Assembly: GCA_045597645.1 (NCBI GenBank)
Contig: JAZLKM010000015.1
Coordinates: forward strand, 1-60,432
DNA: 60,432 nucleotides
Source: JAKSSE01 sp045597645
GTDB taxonomy: Bacteria; Bacillota; Clostridia; Lachnospirales; Lachnospiraceae
Reading direction: 5' to 3'
Positions 42,805-50,651 of the stretch are shown here, in pieces. The notes below the pieces were generated by a model. It did not search any database, was not told where the DNA came from, and saw only the letters and a list, made by a program, of their open reading frames with translations. The position numbers and the translations under genes were made by a program. Every line of letters starts with the position of its first letter. Position 1 is the first letter of the stretch.

Positions 42805-43328
42805 GTGCTCTCACCCATTTCTTTGAGTGTCTGCTCAACTAGGGTGTTCTGGATGGTGGTATCTATATTGGCTGCCACTACCTTGCCTGCAATGATTGTA
42901 GCCAGTGATACCATCTCCTGTTTAACCTCATCTGCCACACGCTGCTTCTCAAGCATAGCCTCGTGATTTGCGCGCTCTATAATGCGAGCTGCCTCCTCTT
43001 TGGCCTCTGCTACGATGCGGTTCTCATTCTGAATGGCCTTTGCACGTGCCTCGCTGAGAATAGACTCTGCTTCCTTTTCTACGCTCTTAAGCTTGGTCTC
43101 ATATTCAGCACGAAGCTTTGCTGCCGCTTCTTGATCAGTAGCTGCCTGGTCAAGAGAGTTCTTTATCTTCTCCTGTCTGTCAGACAATATCTTCTTAACA
43201 GGATTAAAGAGCAAATATGACATGAGTCCGCAGAGAACAAATATTGCTATTCCCAACAAAATCGAATCAAACAGAAGCTGTGGATCCAGATTAAACAAAA
43301 ATTCTGATGCTTCCGTAGTCATTAACAT
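42792..43328 (-). CDS. atpF: ATP synthase b subunit
   Basis: A 178-residue peripheral stalk with one N-terminal membrane helix (about residues 19-40) and a long charged helix (ILSDRQEKIKNSLDQAATDQ onward) that forms the right-handed coiled-coil stator. Normal length. Confidence 0.95.
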   Translation of the reverse strand: MLMTTEASEFLFNLDPQLLFDSILLGIAIFVLCGLMSYLLFNPVKKILSDRQEKIKNSLDQAATDQEAAAKLRAEYETKLKSVEKEAESILSEARAKAIQNENRIVAEAKEEAARIIERANHEAMLEKQRVADEVKQEMVSLATIIAGKVVAANIDTTIQNTLVEQTLKEMGESTWLS

Positions 43329-43374
43329 ATTAAGTCCCGTCCTCCTTTCGTTTTAGATAGGGGCTCCTCCACTA

Positions 43375-43632
43375 TTAGCCTACAAGTGGCTTTACGAAAA
43401 GGAGAAGAAGGGCTACAACCAGACCGTAAAGACCGGTGGTCTCTGCTACTGCCTGGCCAAGAAGCATGGTAGTGGTGATATCGCTCTTAGCGCCCGGGTT
43501 GCGTCCTACTGCTGCTGCTGCGTGACCTGCTGCAACACCCTGTCCAATACCAGTACCGGTACCAGATGTAACTGCAATACCTGCTCCGATTGCTGAGAAG
43601 GCCAAAATTAAATCCTGTCCTGAAATGTTCAT
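43375..43632 (-). CDS. atpE: ATP synthase c subunit with sodium-type ion site
   Basis: An 85-residue two-helix rotor-ring subunit. The ion site reads Q31, V62, E64, T65, T66 and Y69 (GIGQGV in helix 1, AVAETTGLY in helix 2). That corresponds residue for residue to the sodium ligands of Ilyobacter tartaricus c (Q32, V63, E65, S66, T67, Y70), with a conservative Ser-to-Thr change. Proton-type rings lack this full set. I therefore infer a Na-translocating ATP synthase. The RNP loop (44-46) that contacts gamma and epsilon is normal. Confidence 0.96.
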   Translation of the reverse strand: MNISGQDLILAFSAIGAGIAVTSGTGTGIGQGVAAGHAAAAVGRNPGAKSDITTTMLLGQAVAETTGLYGLVVALLLLFVKPLVG

Positions 43633-43657
43633 TGTGTTATTCCTCCTTTGGAATTTC

Positions 43658-43670
43658 CCGGCTATGCCGG
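43658..43670 (-). other. Intercistronic hairpin between atpB and atpE
   Basis: CCGGC-TAT-GCCGG, a 5-bp GC stem without a T-run, followed by a strong AAGGAGG before atpE. Such hairpins often stabilise or process the atpE message, which needs high expression for a multimeric ring. Confidence 0.5.
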
Positions 43671-43682
43671 TTTGTTACGTTA

Positions 43683-44426
43683 TTAATCTCTGCCGTCAAT
43701 TGACTGTGTGATGTAAGTCATAGACAACATACAGAATACATAGGTCTGAATTGCGCCTGAGAACAAGTCAAAGTACGCATGTAATACTGCCGGCCATCCT
43801 ATTGCTATCTTAGAAAGCAATCCATATACCAGTGCCATTACGATTGTTCCTGACAATACGTTTGCAAAAAGACGTAGTGACAGAGAAATCGGAACCGCAA
43901 TATCACTGATAATGTTGATTGGTAACCAAATCGGAATATATGGCGGAAGGGGTGAGCACTTTTCTACCCATAACTCCTTAAGATTATGATACTTCAAGTA
44001 ATTGAAATGTATCAGCACAAATGTGATGATACCTAATGCAAGTGTAGTACCATAATCTGCCGTGGGCGGTCTAAGCCCCAGCAATCCCGAAATGTTACTA
44101 AACAGGATGAATAGTGCAACTGTTGCAAAATAGTTGAAGAATCTTGGTGCTGACTTGCCCATTGTTCCTCCTACTATATTGTTCAGTAGCTCTACCAATA
44201 GCTCCGCCACATTCTGCATTCCCTTCGGTACTTCTGTTGCCTTTTTCAGCTTGTGGTGTGCCACTGCTGCAAAGATTACTAGAAGCATCATAACTATAAG
44301 GATACACACATGTGATGTGGTGAGCCAGACAGTTTGACCCATGAACTTAAACGGCATCGGAACCAGCTCTTTAATCATGAAGTCCAAATTATCAGCCGAG
44401 CTGCTCAGATATAATCCGCTGTTCAC
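43683..44426 (-). CDS. atpB: ATP synthase a subunit
   Basis: A 247-residue stator membrane subunit with about six helices. The essential stator arginine lies in ISLSLRLFANVLSG; the conserved C-terminal segment FDLFSGAIQTYVFCML is present. It forms the ion half-channels with AtpE. Confidence 0.96.
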   Translation of the reverse strand: MNSGLYLSSSADNLDFMIKELVPMPFKFMGQTVWLTTSHVCILIVMMLLVIFAAVAHHKLKKATEVPKGMQNVAELLVELLNNIVGGTMGKSAPRFFNYFATVALFILFSNISGLLGLRPPTADYGTTLALGIITFVLIHFNYLKYHNLKELWVEKCSPLPPYIPIWLPINIISDIAVPISLSLRLFANVLSGTIVMALVYGLLSKIAIGWPAVLHAYFDLFSGAIQTYVFCMLSMTYITQSIDGRD

Positions 44427-44442
44427 GCTTTCACCTCCTTCT

Positions 44443-44850
44443 TTATTTTTTACTCTTTACTTTTTCTTTTATTGCCTGTAGCCAAGGCTGTGCGTATGCA
44501 CTCACCTTTAATCCCAGCAATCCTAAGCATGCAGATCCCCACCAGCCTAGGTTAAAGTACATCATTGCTGCATAGATGCCGAACATCACCAGAAAACGCA
44601 TCCCCGATCCAAAGTTAACCAGCTTTTGCGCTTTTCCTTCTCCACCGCACGCGACAGATTTTTCGATCATCATTGCCAAATGTATGGCCGCTCCCACCTG
44701 ACATACCAACCCTATCAAGGTACCTGTCGTGTAGCGTAGCTTGTCACTATAAAACCATACTCCAATTATTTCTATAAGAACGCACCATATGACGATTCCA
44801 AGTATGAGTCCTGGCAATCCCTCATTTAGGCTCCTTAGCTTCTTTATCAT
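44443..44850 (-). CDS. atpI: ATP synthase I-type membrane protein
   Basis: A 135-residue protein with four predicted helices, placed directly before atpB like AtpI of other F-type operons. In relatives AtpI/UncI assists assembly of the c ring, notably in sodium-type enzymes. It overlaps the upstream atpZ-like gene by 29 bases. Sequence similarity within the family is low, so position carries much of the weight. Confidence 0.75.
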   Translation of the reverse strand: MIKKLRSLNEGLPGLILGIVIWCVLIEIIGVWFYSDKLRYTTGTLIGLVCQVGAAIHLAMMIEKSVACGGEGKAQKLVNFGSGMRFLVMFGIYAAMMYFNLGWWGSACLGLLGLKVSAYAQPWLQAIKEKVKSKK

Positions 44851-45085
44851 TATTTTCTCCGGGCTTTTTTACAAATCGTTTGACCATGCGCCAGCACCCA
44901 TTAAAGCCTGCTATCACTCCTACTATTATCAGTACTATAGCTATCCAGCTTTGGCCCGTCTTCTTTGATAGCCAAGTACCCAAGAAAGTACATAGTAATA
45001 TGGGCACCAGCATATTTATCCCCAATTGCAATATGAGGACAAATGCATTTTGCGGTTTGTCACTATCCCTATATGTGCGCGGCAC
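44822..45085 (-). CDS. atpZ: AtpZ-type F0 accessory protein
   Basis: An 87-residue protein with two membrane helices (about 17-37 and 45-62) and a charged C terminus, matching the small AtpZ/AtpI family (LGTWLSKKTGQSWIAIVLI, then GFNGCWRMVKRF). The start is GTG directly after the dCMP deaminase stop, with TAGGA upstream. Its glycine- and cation-binding-like helices have been proposed in relatives to carry Mg or Ca; unproven here. Confidence 0.78.
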   Translation of the reverse strand: MPRTYRDSDKPQNAFVLILQLGINMLVPILLCTFLGTWLSKKTGQSWIAIVLIIVGVIAGFNGCWRMVKRFVKKPGENNDKEAKEPK

Positions 45086-45571
45086 TTAAAGTCCTAGCTC
45101 CACTTTGCGTCCGCTGTGCTCATATTTTACAAATTCCACTCCAGCTGACTTTAACATTCTCTTTGATGCGATAATACTAGGTGTTCCATCATATTTATCA
45201 CTGTCATACACAATACGTGTGATACCAGACTGGATAATAGCCTTAGCGCACTCATTACACGGAAACAGCGAAACATAGAGGGTAGCTCCTTCGAGGCTTC
45301 CACCTCTGTAATTTAGTATCGCATTTAATTCGCTGTGGGTAGTGTAAAAATATTTATTGTCCAGCGGATCACCTACTCTCGCCCATGGATATTCATCATC
45401 CGAGCAACCTTTTGGAAAACCGTTATATCCCATAGACAAAATTTTATGGTCTGTACTCACGATGCATGCTCCAACTTGAGTGTTTGGATCCTTCGATCTC
45501 ATTCCAGATAAAAATGCGATACCCATGAAATACTCATCCCACGAAATATAATCCGTACGCTTATCACTCAT
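45086..45571 (-). CDS. dCMP deaminase
   Basis: A 161-residue zinc enzyme converting dCMP to dUMP for thymidylate synthesis. The deaminase core HSELNAI (His and Glu) and PCNECAKAI (two Cys) form the zinc site, and NTQVGACIVS is conserved. The start at 45571 follows GGAGGGGAACG; the ATG overlaps the stop of the upstream phosphatase-like gene by 8 bases. ComEB is the B. subtilis homologue. Confidence 0.92.
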   Translation of the reverse strand: MSDKRTDYISWDEYFMGIAFLSGMRSKDPNTQVGACIVSTDHKILSMGYNGFPKGCSDDEYPWARVGDPLDNKYFYTTHSELNAILNYRGGSLEGATLYVSLFPCNECAKAIIQSGITRIVYDSDKYDGTPSIIASKRMLKSAGVEFVKYEHSGRKVELGL

Positions 45572-46019
45572 CGTTCCCCTCCGCAAGCTTTTTGACCAAC
45601 CTACTTATTGTTCGCTGTAATGTTTCAAAGCACAACCCATACACCTGCAACGACTGTCCATATGGGTTGAGTATCTCGAGTTCATCTCCCGCATACTCAG
45701 ACAGCACGTACACATTCTGTGCGCTCTCGAACTGCTGTATTATTCTATCCCGCTGTGAGCTGTTCATGGTAAGAACCAGCGTGTTTTCTCCAAAATCTTC
45801 TCCCTTGAGTGGCGTTGAGAAAAAGCCCTCTGTTCTAAGGCCATTGCTAGCCATTACAGCCTCAACCTTCTGGTTCAACGGTTCTGGAAAAAGCACCACC
45901 AGCCCTTTAGCCTGTATATCAAGAGTATCTGCTGGTATCATACTTCGCAGTATCTCCGCTGACATAGGTGCTCTGGAATTACCGCTCTCGCCCACAAAGA
46001 CTATTCGGTTAAAATCCAC
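45564..46019 (-). CDS. YwlE-like low-molecular-weight phosphatase, active site lost
   Basis: A 151-residue protein with the LMW tyrosine/arginine phosphatase fold, located as in B. subtilis between sua5 (ywlC) and the atp genes where the arginine phosphatase YwlE sits. The catalytic P-loop C-x5-R reads G10-ESGNS-R16, so the nucleophilic cysteine is glycine. The general acid Asp of the DPY motif is Asn118 (NPY). Both key catalytic residues are missing, so it is predicted to be a pseudophosphatase. It starts with GTG after AGGAGGAGAAG. The rest of the fold looks intact, arguing for a kept binding or regulatory role. Confidence 0.78.
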   Translation of the reverse strand: MDFNRIVFVGESGNSRAPMSAEILRSMIPADTLDIQAKGLVVLFPEPLNQKVEAVMASNGLRTEGFFSTPLKGEDFGENTLVLTMNSSQRDRIIQQFESAQNVYVLSEYAGDELEILNPYGQSLQVYGLCFETLQRTISRLVKKLAEGNDE

Positions 46020-46034
46020 CTTCTCCTCCTATGC

Positions 46035-47081
46035 TTATACATCTATAACAGTGTGTCCTGCAGCCTTTAGCAATCTGTTCATTATCGCTGCTCCAAGGTG
46101 CTGCTCTTTGAAACTCTCAGAGAAAATGCATGTCACTCCCACCTCATCCATCTCTCTTAGTACTGCGTATAGATTTCTAGCTACCGTTTCGTCATCGGCT
46201 CTCGTACCTACCGAAAAAACTTTTTCTGAATTATAACGGCTCTTAGTCTCGTCTGTGGCTATAACGCCTACTATCTCCTCTGGAGATGCCATTATCTGCG
46301 CATTTATATAAGAGATTACTTTCTCTATATCGCCTTCGACAATTTTAAGAGGTGCTTTCGGAGCGTAATGCCTATATTTCATACCTGGTGCTTTTGGCTT
46401 AATTCCAGAGTCCTCAGAAATAATACCCGGATCTATTGCTACCGCGCCACATATTTCCTCAACCATATCTGCAGTCACATAACCTGGTCGCAATATCATA
46501 GGCACATCGGTAGTACAATCAACAATAGTTGACTCGATTCCAATTCCTACACTCCCACCATCGATAATCATGGGAATTTTCCCATTCATATCCTCATACA
46601 CGTGTTGCGCCGTTGTGGGGCTTGGGCGTCCAGATGTGTTCGCCGACGGCGCTGCTATCATGCAGCCACTCTGCTCAATAAGTGCCCGTGCCACCGGATG
46701 AGATGGCATTCTTACCGCCACAGTCTTTAACCCCCCTGTGGTCTCATCTGGAACCATCTCGTTCTTGTTAAGTATTATTGTAAGAGGTCCTGGCCAAAAG
46801 GCTTCTGCCAATTTCCTGGCTGTCTCAGGTATAGATGCGCTTATCATCTCCGCCTGAGATATGTCTGAAATATGTACTATGAGTGGATTATCAGACGGTC
46901 TCCCTTTTGCCTCATATATCCTTAACGCCGCCGTTGGATCAAGGGCATCTGCACCTAGCCCATATACAGTCTCCGTCGGGAAAGCCACCAACTGCCCATT
47001 CTTTATAAGTTCAGCTTCCTCTGTAAGCAAAATTGTATCTGAATCTGTTTGTGTATCGATTCTATGCACGCATGTTATCAT
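46035..47081 (-). CDS. Threonylcarbamoyl-AMP synthase (Sua5/YwlC)
   Basis: A 348-residue enzyme making threonylcarbamoyl-AMP for the universal t6A37 modification of ANN-decoding tRNAs. The YrdC domain shows GQLVAFPTETVYGLGADA and SANTSGRPSPTTA; the C-terminal Sua5 domain follows a linker with APGMKYRHYAPKAPL. The start at 47081 is chosen because the frame's earlier codons overlap the promoter; the ATG lies 7 bases after a TAAAAT box without a ribosome-binding site, so the mRNA is probably leaderless. It heads the long operon running into the ATP synthase genes. Confidence 0.9.
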   Translation of the reverse strand: MITCVHRIDTQTDSDTILLTEEAELIKNGQLVAFPTETVYGLGADALDPTAALRIYEAKGRPSDNPLIVHISDISQAEMISASIPETARKLAEAFWPGPLTIILNKNEMVPDETTGGLKTVAVRMPSHPVARALIEQSGCMIAAPSANTSGRPSPTTAQHVYEDMNGKIPMIIDGGSVGIGIESTIVDCTTDVPMILRPGYVTADMVEEICGAVAIDPGIISEDSGIKPKAPGMKYRHYAPKAPLKIVEGDIEKVISYINAQIMASPEEIVGVIATDETKSRYNSEKVFSVGTRADDETVARNLYAVLREMDEVGVTCIFSESFKEQHLGAAIMNRLLKAAGHTVIDV

Positions 47082-47088
47082 ACAGTAC

Positions 47089-47116
47089 ATTTTACCATAT
47101 TTAGATTTATTGACAA
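47089..47116 (-). promoter_or_regulatory. Promoter of the sua5-atp superoperon
   Basis: TTGTCA (47111-47116) and TAAAAT (47089-47094) with a 16-base spacer on the minus strand. Only 7 bases separate the -10 box from the ATG at 47081. Confidence 0.65.
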
Positions 47117-47180
47117 CCTCTTGCATGGCCGATTTATGTATGCGATAATCGACGAAAAGGGCTCGGAAGGAGGGTTTATT

Positions 47181-48227
47181 TTGAAAATCACAAAAGAGTA
47201 TTATGGTAAATCAAATTCAGGCCAGGATGTTTACAAATTTATCCTGACAAACAACAATGGAACCTCGGCTTCTATCATTAGCTACGGTGCCAGACTCACT
47301 CATCTCCTTGTGAAGGGTGCTGATGGCAAGCTCAGAGACGTTATAGCAGGCTATGATAACATTGCTGACTTCGAAAACTACAAGAATTATTATGGCGCTA
47401 TCTGCGGACGTTTTGCTAACAGAATAGCTGATGCTAAGTTCGAGCTTAATGGAAAAGTATATAATCTAGAGAAAAACGACGGTGAGAACTCTCTCCACGG
47501 CGGCATTAAGAATTTCTCAATGCGTGTATGGAATGGTGAGATTCTTCCAGATGGCGTAAAGCTCACTCTCCATTCAGATGATATGGAAGAGGGATTCCCT
47601 GGAAATCTTGATATAAGCGTTACATATAAGCTGACAAAGTGCGATAAGCTTCAGATTTTTTATGAGGCAACCTGCGATCAGGATACCATCATCAACGTGA
47701 CCAATCACTCATATTTCAATCTTACTGGACAGGGTGAAAACACTGTACTTGATCACGTCCTGAAAATGACTGCAGACAAGACTACCGTTGTGGATTCTGG
47801 TCTTATTCCTACAGGTGAGTTTGCAGACGTTGCTGGCACTCCATTCGATTTCCTTGCCGGCAAGACAATCGGACAAGATATTGCATCAGATCATCCTCAG
47901 ATGCAGTACCCCAATACATACGACCATAATTTTGTGCTTCCTGGAGAGGGCTTCAGAGAGGTTGCATGGCTGACGTCTCCTGTATCAGGCATTACAATGA
48001 CAGTATCTACAGACCAGCCAGGAATGCAGATTTATGTATGTAATAGTGATGCTGCAGTTCCTGCTAAGGGTGGTGTATATTATCCTAAGTTCTCTACCGT
48101 CTGCCTTGAGACTCAGCACTATCCGGACGGAATCAATCACAAAGAATTCCCATCCGTTGTCCTCAAAGCAGGTGACACCTTCACTACCAAGACAGAATAT
48201 GCATTCTGCGCTTCATGCGAAGATTAA
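47181..48227 (+). CDS. galM: Aldose 1-epimerase
   Basis: A 348-residue mutarotase interconverting sugar anomers in the Leloir pathway. Landmarks: SASIISYGARLTHLLVKG, the GRFANRIADAKF strand, SLHGGIKNFSMRVW (catalytic His region) and NVTNHSYFNLTGQG, with the C-terminal Glu in CLETQHYPDGINH. The start is the TTG at 47181, because AAGGAGGG precedes it by 6 bases; ATGs upstream lack ribosome-binding sites. It is divergent from the sua5 operon and ends at a strong terminator. Confidence 0.93.
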   Translation: MKITKEYYGKSNSGQDVYKFILTNNNGTSASIISYGARLTHLLVKGADGKLRDVIAGYDNIADFENYKNYYGAICGRFANRIADAKFELNGKVYNLEKNDGENSLHGGIKNFSMRVWNGEILPDGVKLTLHSDDMEEGFPGNLDISVTYKLTKCDKLQIFYEATCDQDTIINVTNHSYFNLTGQGENTVLDHVLKMTADKTTVVDSGLIPTGEFADVAGTPFDFLAGKTIGQDIASDHPQMQYPNTYDHNFVLPGEGFREVAWLTSPVSGITMTVSTDQPGMQIYVCNSDAAVPAKGGVYYPKFSTVCLETQHYPDGINHKEFPSVVLKAGDTFTTKTEYAFCASCED

Positions 48228-48252
48228 TTAATTCAACTATTTTTCAGCAAGA

Positions 48253-48283
48253 AACGGGTGAAATCTAAACGATTTCACCCGTT
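48253..48283 (+). terminator. galM terminator
   Basis: Perfect 13-bp stem AACGGGTGAAATC / GATTTCACCCGTT with a 5-base loop, then TTTT on the plus strand. The A-run on the left is short, so it may also weakly serve the convergent GH18 gene. Confidence 0.88.
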
Positions 48284-48322
48284 TTTTAGATGATTTTTAG
48301 CAATCACTTTTCTACATTACCA

Positions 48323-50059
48323 CTAATTAGTCTTAAGGTATTCACCTGCCAACTCATATATAGTTCCATCAGCATGATTAAGCGCCCAATATGCCGCCCC
48401 TGCCACATCGGCATCGACTACTGCCTCAAATTTCTGTCTTAATGACTCTGAGTCCTCTACCCAAAGATGCTTTTCAAATCCATCCTTTGTATAGCTCAAA
48501 TAATATTGACCTTCATCAGCCAGCCATTTGACGCTGTCACTGTATGCATCCTTGAGGTTACTCATGACTTCCATAGGAACTGCTTCATTTTTCAGCCTAT
48601 CACTGTCATCCTTCCACCATACTCTTCCATAGAGAGGCATACCTACTACTACCTGATTCGGTGCCACAACTAATAGTGTATTATCTATACCCTCTGACAC
48701 GAATCCGATAGAAGCATTACTTCCCATTTCTTCTGAGCCTGATGTATGTTCATCGTAAGCCATTATTACAATATAATCTGCGTACCTGCCCTGTTCCTGT
48801 CTGTTGTAATATGCTGTATAAGCTGTTGGCACATAGTTATCAACCGAAAGAATCAACCCAGCTTTTTTACATTCGATAGAAATCTCTCTAATAAACTGTA
48901 TATACCCTTCTGACGAACTCATAGGTACCTGCTCAAAGTCAACATTTATTCCATCGAGGTTATGAGCCTTCGCCATAGATACCACGTTATCTATCATCCT
49001 CTGTCTATTGGTGGTCGAATCCAGCACTGCAGATGTGTCTACGTCAGGATTTTCAAAATTACTAAACAGACCCCACACATATATTCCCTTATCATGACAA
49101 GCCTGTACAGCATCGTCACCTGCTATGTCTGAAACTCCACCAAAATCATCCGACAGAGCAAACCAGGTAGGGCTAAGTACATTTATATTTGACATTTCCT
49201 TCAGATAGTCGAATATATATATATTTCCTGCTTCGCTGATAGTGTTGTACCACATCATAGATATGTCTATAGGAAGCAAATTATGTGTAATCTGCATCGG
49301 AGCTATGTGGGAAGCTGTCGTCACAGTTCCTGCCCTGTCCATTCTACGGTTCTGGATGCAACCCATCTCACCTTTCTCGGTACATACAAATGACCACTCA
49401 CCGTAATCTTCTATCAAATATAAAAGCTCACCTTTTTCTACATCAGCAAGAATTGGGCTCTGATTACCGCCTCTTCTCCTTATTGCAGTATTCTTGTTTA
49501 CTGTAAAAGATTCTCTCGCCAGGCCTGCTCTATTGATGCTCACTCTATGCGGCTCGTCAAATACTTCGCTCTCAATATCCGTAAATATCTCTACAAAGTC
49601 CAGTGCCACATATGCCTTGTCATCTTTTAACTTTATAGGTTCATAACCCAAGCTTACAATCTCATCTCCTGCAGTATAAGTAACCTCTCCAAGCAATACG
49701 GTGTTATTGCACTCTGTAGTAGTATATCTGAGCAGTTGATCATTATAATCAAAATAATATCTGTCGTCTAAATTTTTCTTTACAAAATCAAGTGTTATGT
49801 AAACCTCGCCATTTGCATAAATTGCGTATGGAGAGTCCTCTTTTGACAGATACTCACCGTCAAGAATCATCGCAACCTCATCGGCTGACTCTATATCGAA
49901 AAATTGCTCTAGTGGCATCCTCTCCTTTGTAGGTCCATAATGGTCATATAGCATTTTCCCCACAAAGCCTAGTACCCCTAAAATCAAAAGGATTACTATG
50001 AACAAAACTATCGCAAGTATTATCTTCTGCTGCCTTCTTTTTCTTCTACTTTTTCCCAT
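48323..50059 (-). CDS. Membrane-anchored GH18 glycosidase with SH3-like domain
   Basis: A 578-residue protein with a basic N terminus, one membrane anchor (about residues 13-37), a beta-rich region resembling copper-amine-oxidase N-like or SH3 modules (about 50-255, including YGEWSFVCTEKGEMGCI), and a C-terminal GH18 barrel (about 265-578). The GH18 catalytic motif DGxxDxE is intact as LDGINVDFEQVP. It resembles spore-coat or cell-wall YaaH/YdhD-type glucosidases acting on N-acetylglucosamine polymers. The start at 50059 follows GAGAGG; a TTG seven codons upstream is less likely. It has its own promoter (50089-50117). Confidence 0.88.
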   Translation of the reverse strand: MGKSRRKRRQQKIILAIVLFIVILLILGVLGFVGKMLYDHYGPTKERMPLEQFFDIESADEVAMILDGEYLSKEDSPYAIYANGEVYITLDFVKKNLDDRYYFDYNDQLLRYTTTECNNTVLLGEVTYTAGDEIVSLGYEPIKLKDDKAYVALDFVEIFTDIESEVFDEPHRVSINRAGLARESFTVNKNTAIRRRGGNQSPILADVEKGELLYLIEDYGEWSFVCTEKGEMGCIQNRRMDRAGTVTTASHIAPMQITHNLLPIDISMMWYNTISEAGNIYIFDYLKEMSNINVLSPTWFALSDDFGGVSDIAGDDAVQACHDKGIYVWGLFSNFENPDVDTSAVLDSTTNRQRMIDNVVSMAKAHNLDGINVDFEQVPMSSSEGYIQFIREISIECKKAGLILSVDNYVPTAYTAYYNRQEQGRYADYIVIMAYDEHTSGSEEMGSNASIGFVSEGIDNTLLVVAPNQVVVGMPLYGRVWWKDDSDRLKNEAVPMEVMSNLKDAYSDSVKWLADEGQYYLSYTKDGFEKHLWVEDSESLRQKFEAVVDADVAGAAYWALNHADGTIYELAGEYLKTN

Positions 50060-50088
50060 ATCCATGCCTCTCAAGCGCAATTTGATAA

Positions 50089-50117
50089 ATTATAACATAG
50101 CAAAAATTGTAACGTAA
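50089..50117 (-). promoter_or_regulatory. Promoter of the GH18 gene
   Basis: TTACGT (50112-50117) and a perfect TATAAT (50089-50094), 17 bases apart on the minus strand. It lies after the terminator at 50127-50159, so the upstream RNA unit is separate. Confidence 0.65.
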
Positions 50118-50119
50118 AG

Positions 50120-50600
50120 AAAAATAGCGCTTAGTCAGCAATATATTGCTGGCAAGCGCCATCTCGTACTTAGCGTACATGTATTGCAATAATTAGTTCC
50201 TTATACCGTATGGAGGTTGCTAATTGCTATTCGTGGTACACACGGTTAGGAAAAGCATATTGGATAGACAAATCGTCTTTTTCTATATTAATCTCCATGA
50301 GACATATTATTTGTTACTATTATTGTCCAATCCAATGGTAGCCATGCATTTTAGTTATATTTGTTTTTTCCTAGTTTCGCAGTTTAGGAATACGACCGGG
50401 CCACCTGCTTTTCTCAGGAAGATATCCTCCCTCCAAAAATAAATACAATATGGGTGCAAAAATAACACACATTAAATGTGACTTGGTTTACTCTGTGGAT
50501 TTCCCGGTTTGCTGCTAGGTCTCAGATAACCTCCGGGCAAAGATAATAAATCTTCTTGCGAATGTCTCTCCTTTCTAGGTGGGAAAGACATCCTCCTGAT
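50120..50600 (-). ncRNA. Candidate stand-alone structured RNA, about 480 nt
   Basis: This 590-base gap has no convincing coding frame but is dense in potential RNA stems on the minus strand. Near the 5' end, ATGTCTTTCC pairs with GGAGAGACAT (9 of 10), then GAAGAT/ATCTT. A long-range pair TTGGAT/ATCCAA (about 50335 with 50260) follows. CGTG-TGTAC-CACG, GCAATTAG/CTAATT-bulge-TTGC and GTAC/GTAC stems come next, then a strong terminator. A weak promoter (TTTACC, 17 bases, TAAAAC) lies at 50601-50629. I looked for RNase P, tmRNA, SRP, T-box, glycine, TPP and cobalamin signatures and found none. Two shorter RNAs are possible, since CACAT-TTA-ATGTG followed by T-rich sequence occurs near 50470. Confidence 0.45.
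50127..50159 (-). terminator. Terminator of the candidate structured RNA
   Basis: GCGCTT/AAGCGC closes an inner CAGCAAT/ATTGCTG stem, 13 pairs in all with a small internal loop, followed by TATTTTTCTTT on the minus strand. It stands upstream of the GH18 promoter. Confidence 0.85.
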
Positions 50601-50651
50601 GTTTTATATATTAGCACATTTTTGGTAAATTTTCCACCGCAACATATGGGG

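Noticed and set aside
50224..50442. 72-codon plus-strand frame
   Set aside because: No ribosome-binding site and it runs through the stems of the candidate structured RNA; reads as a chance frame.
50120..50600. RNase P RNA, tmRNA, SRP RNA, T-box or a common riboswitch in this gap
   Set aside because: I searched by eye on both strands for their conserved cores and found none, so no family name is given.
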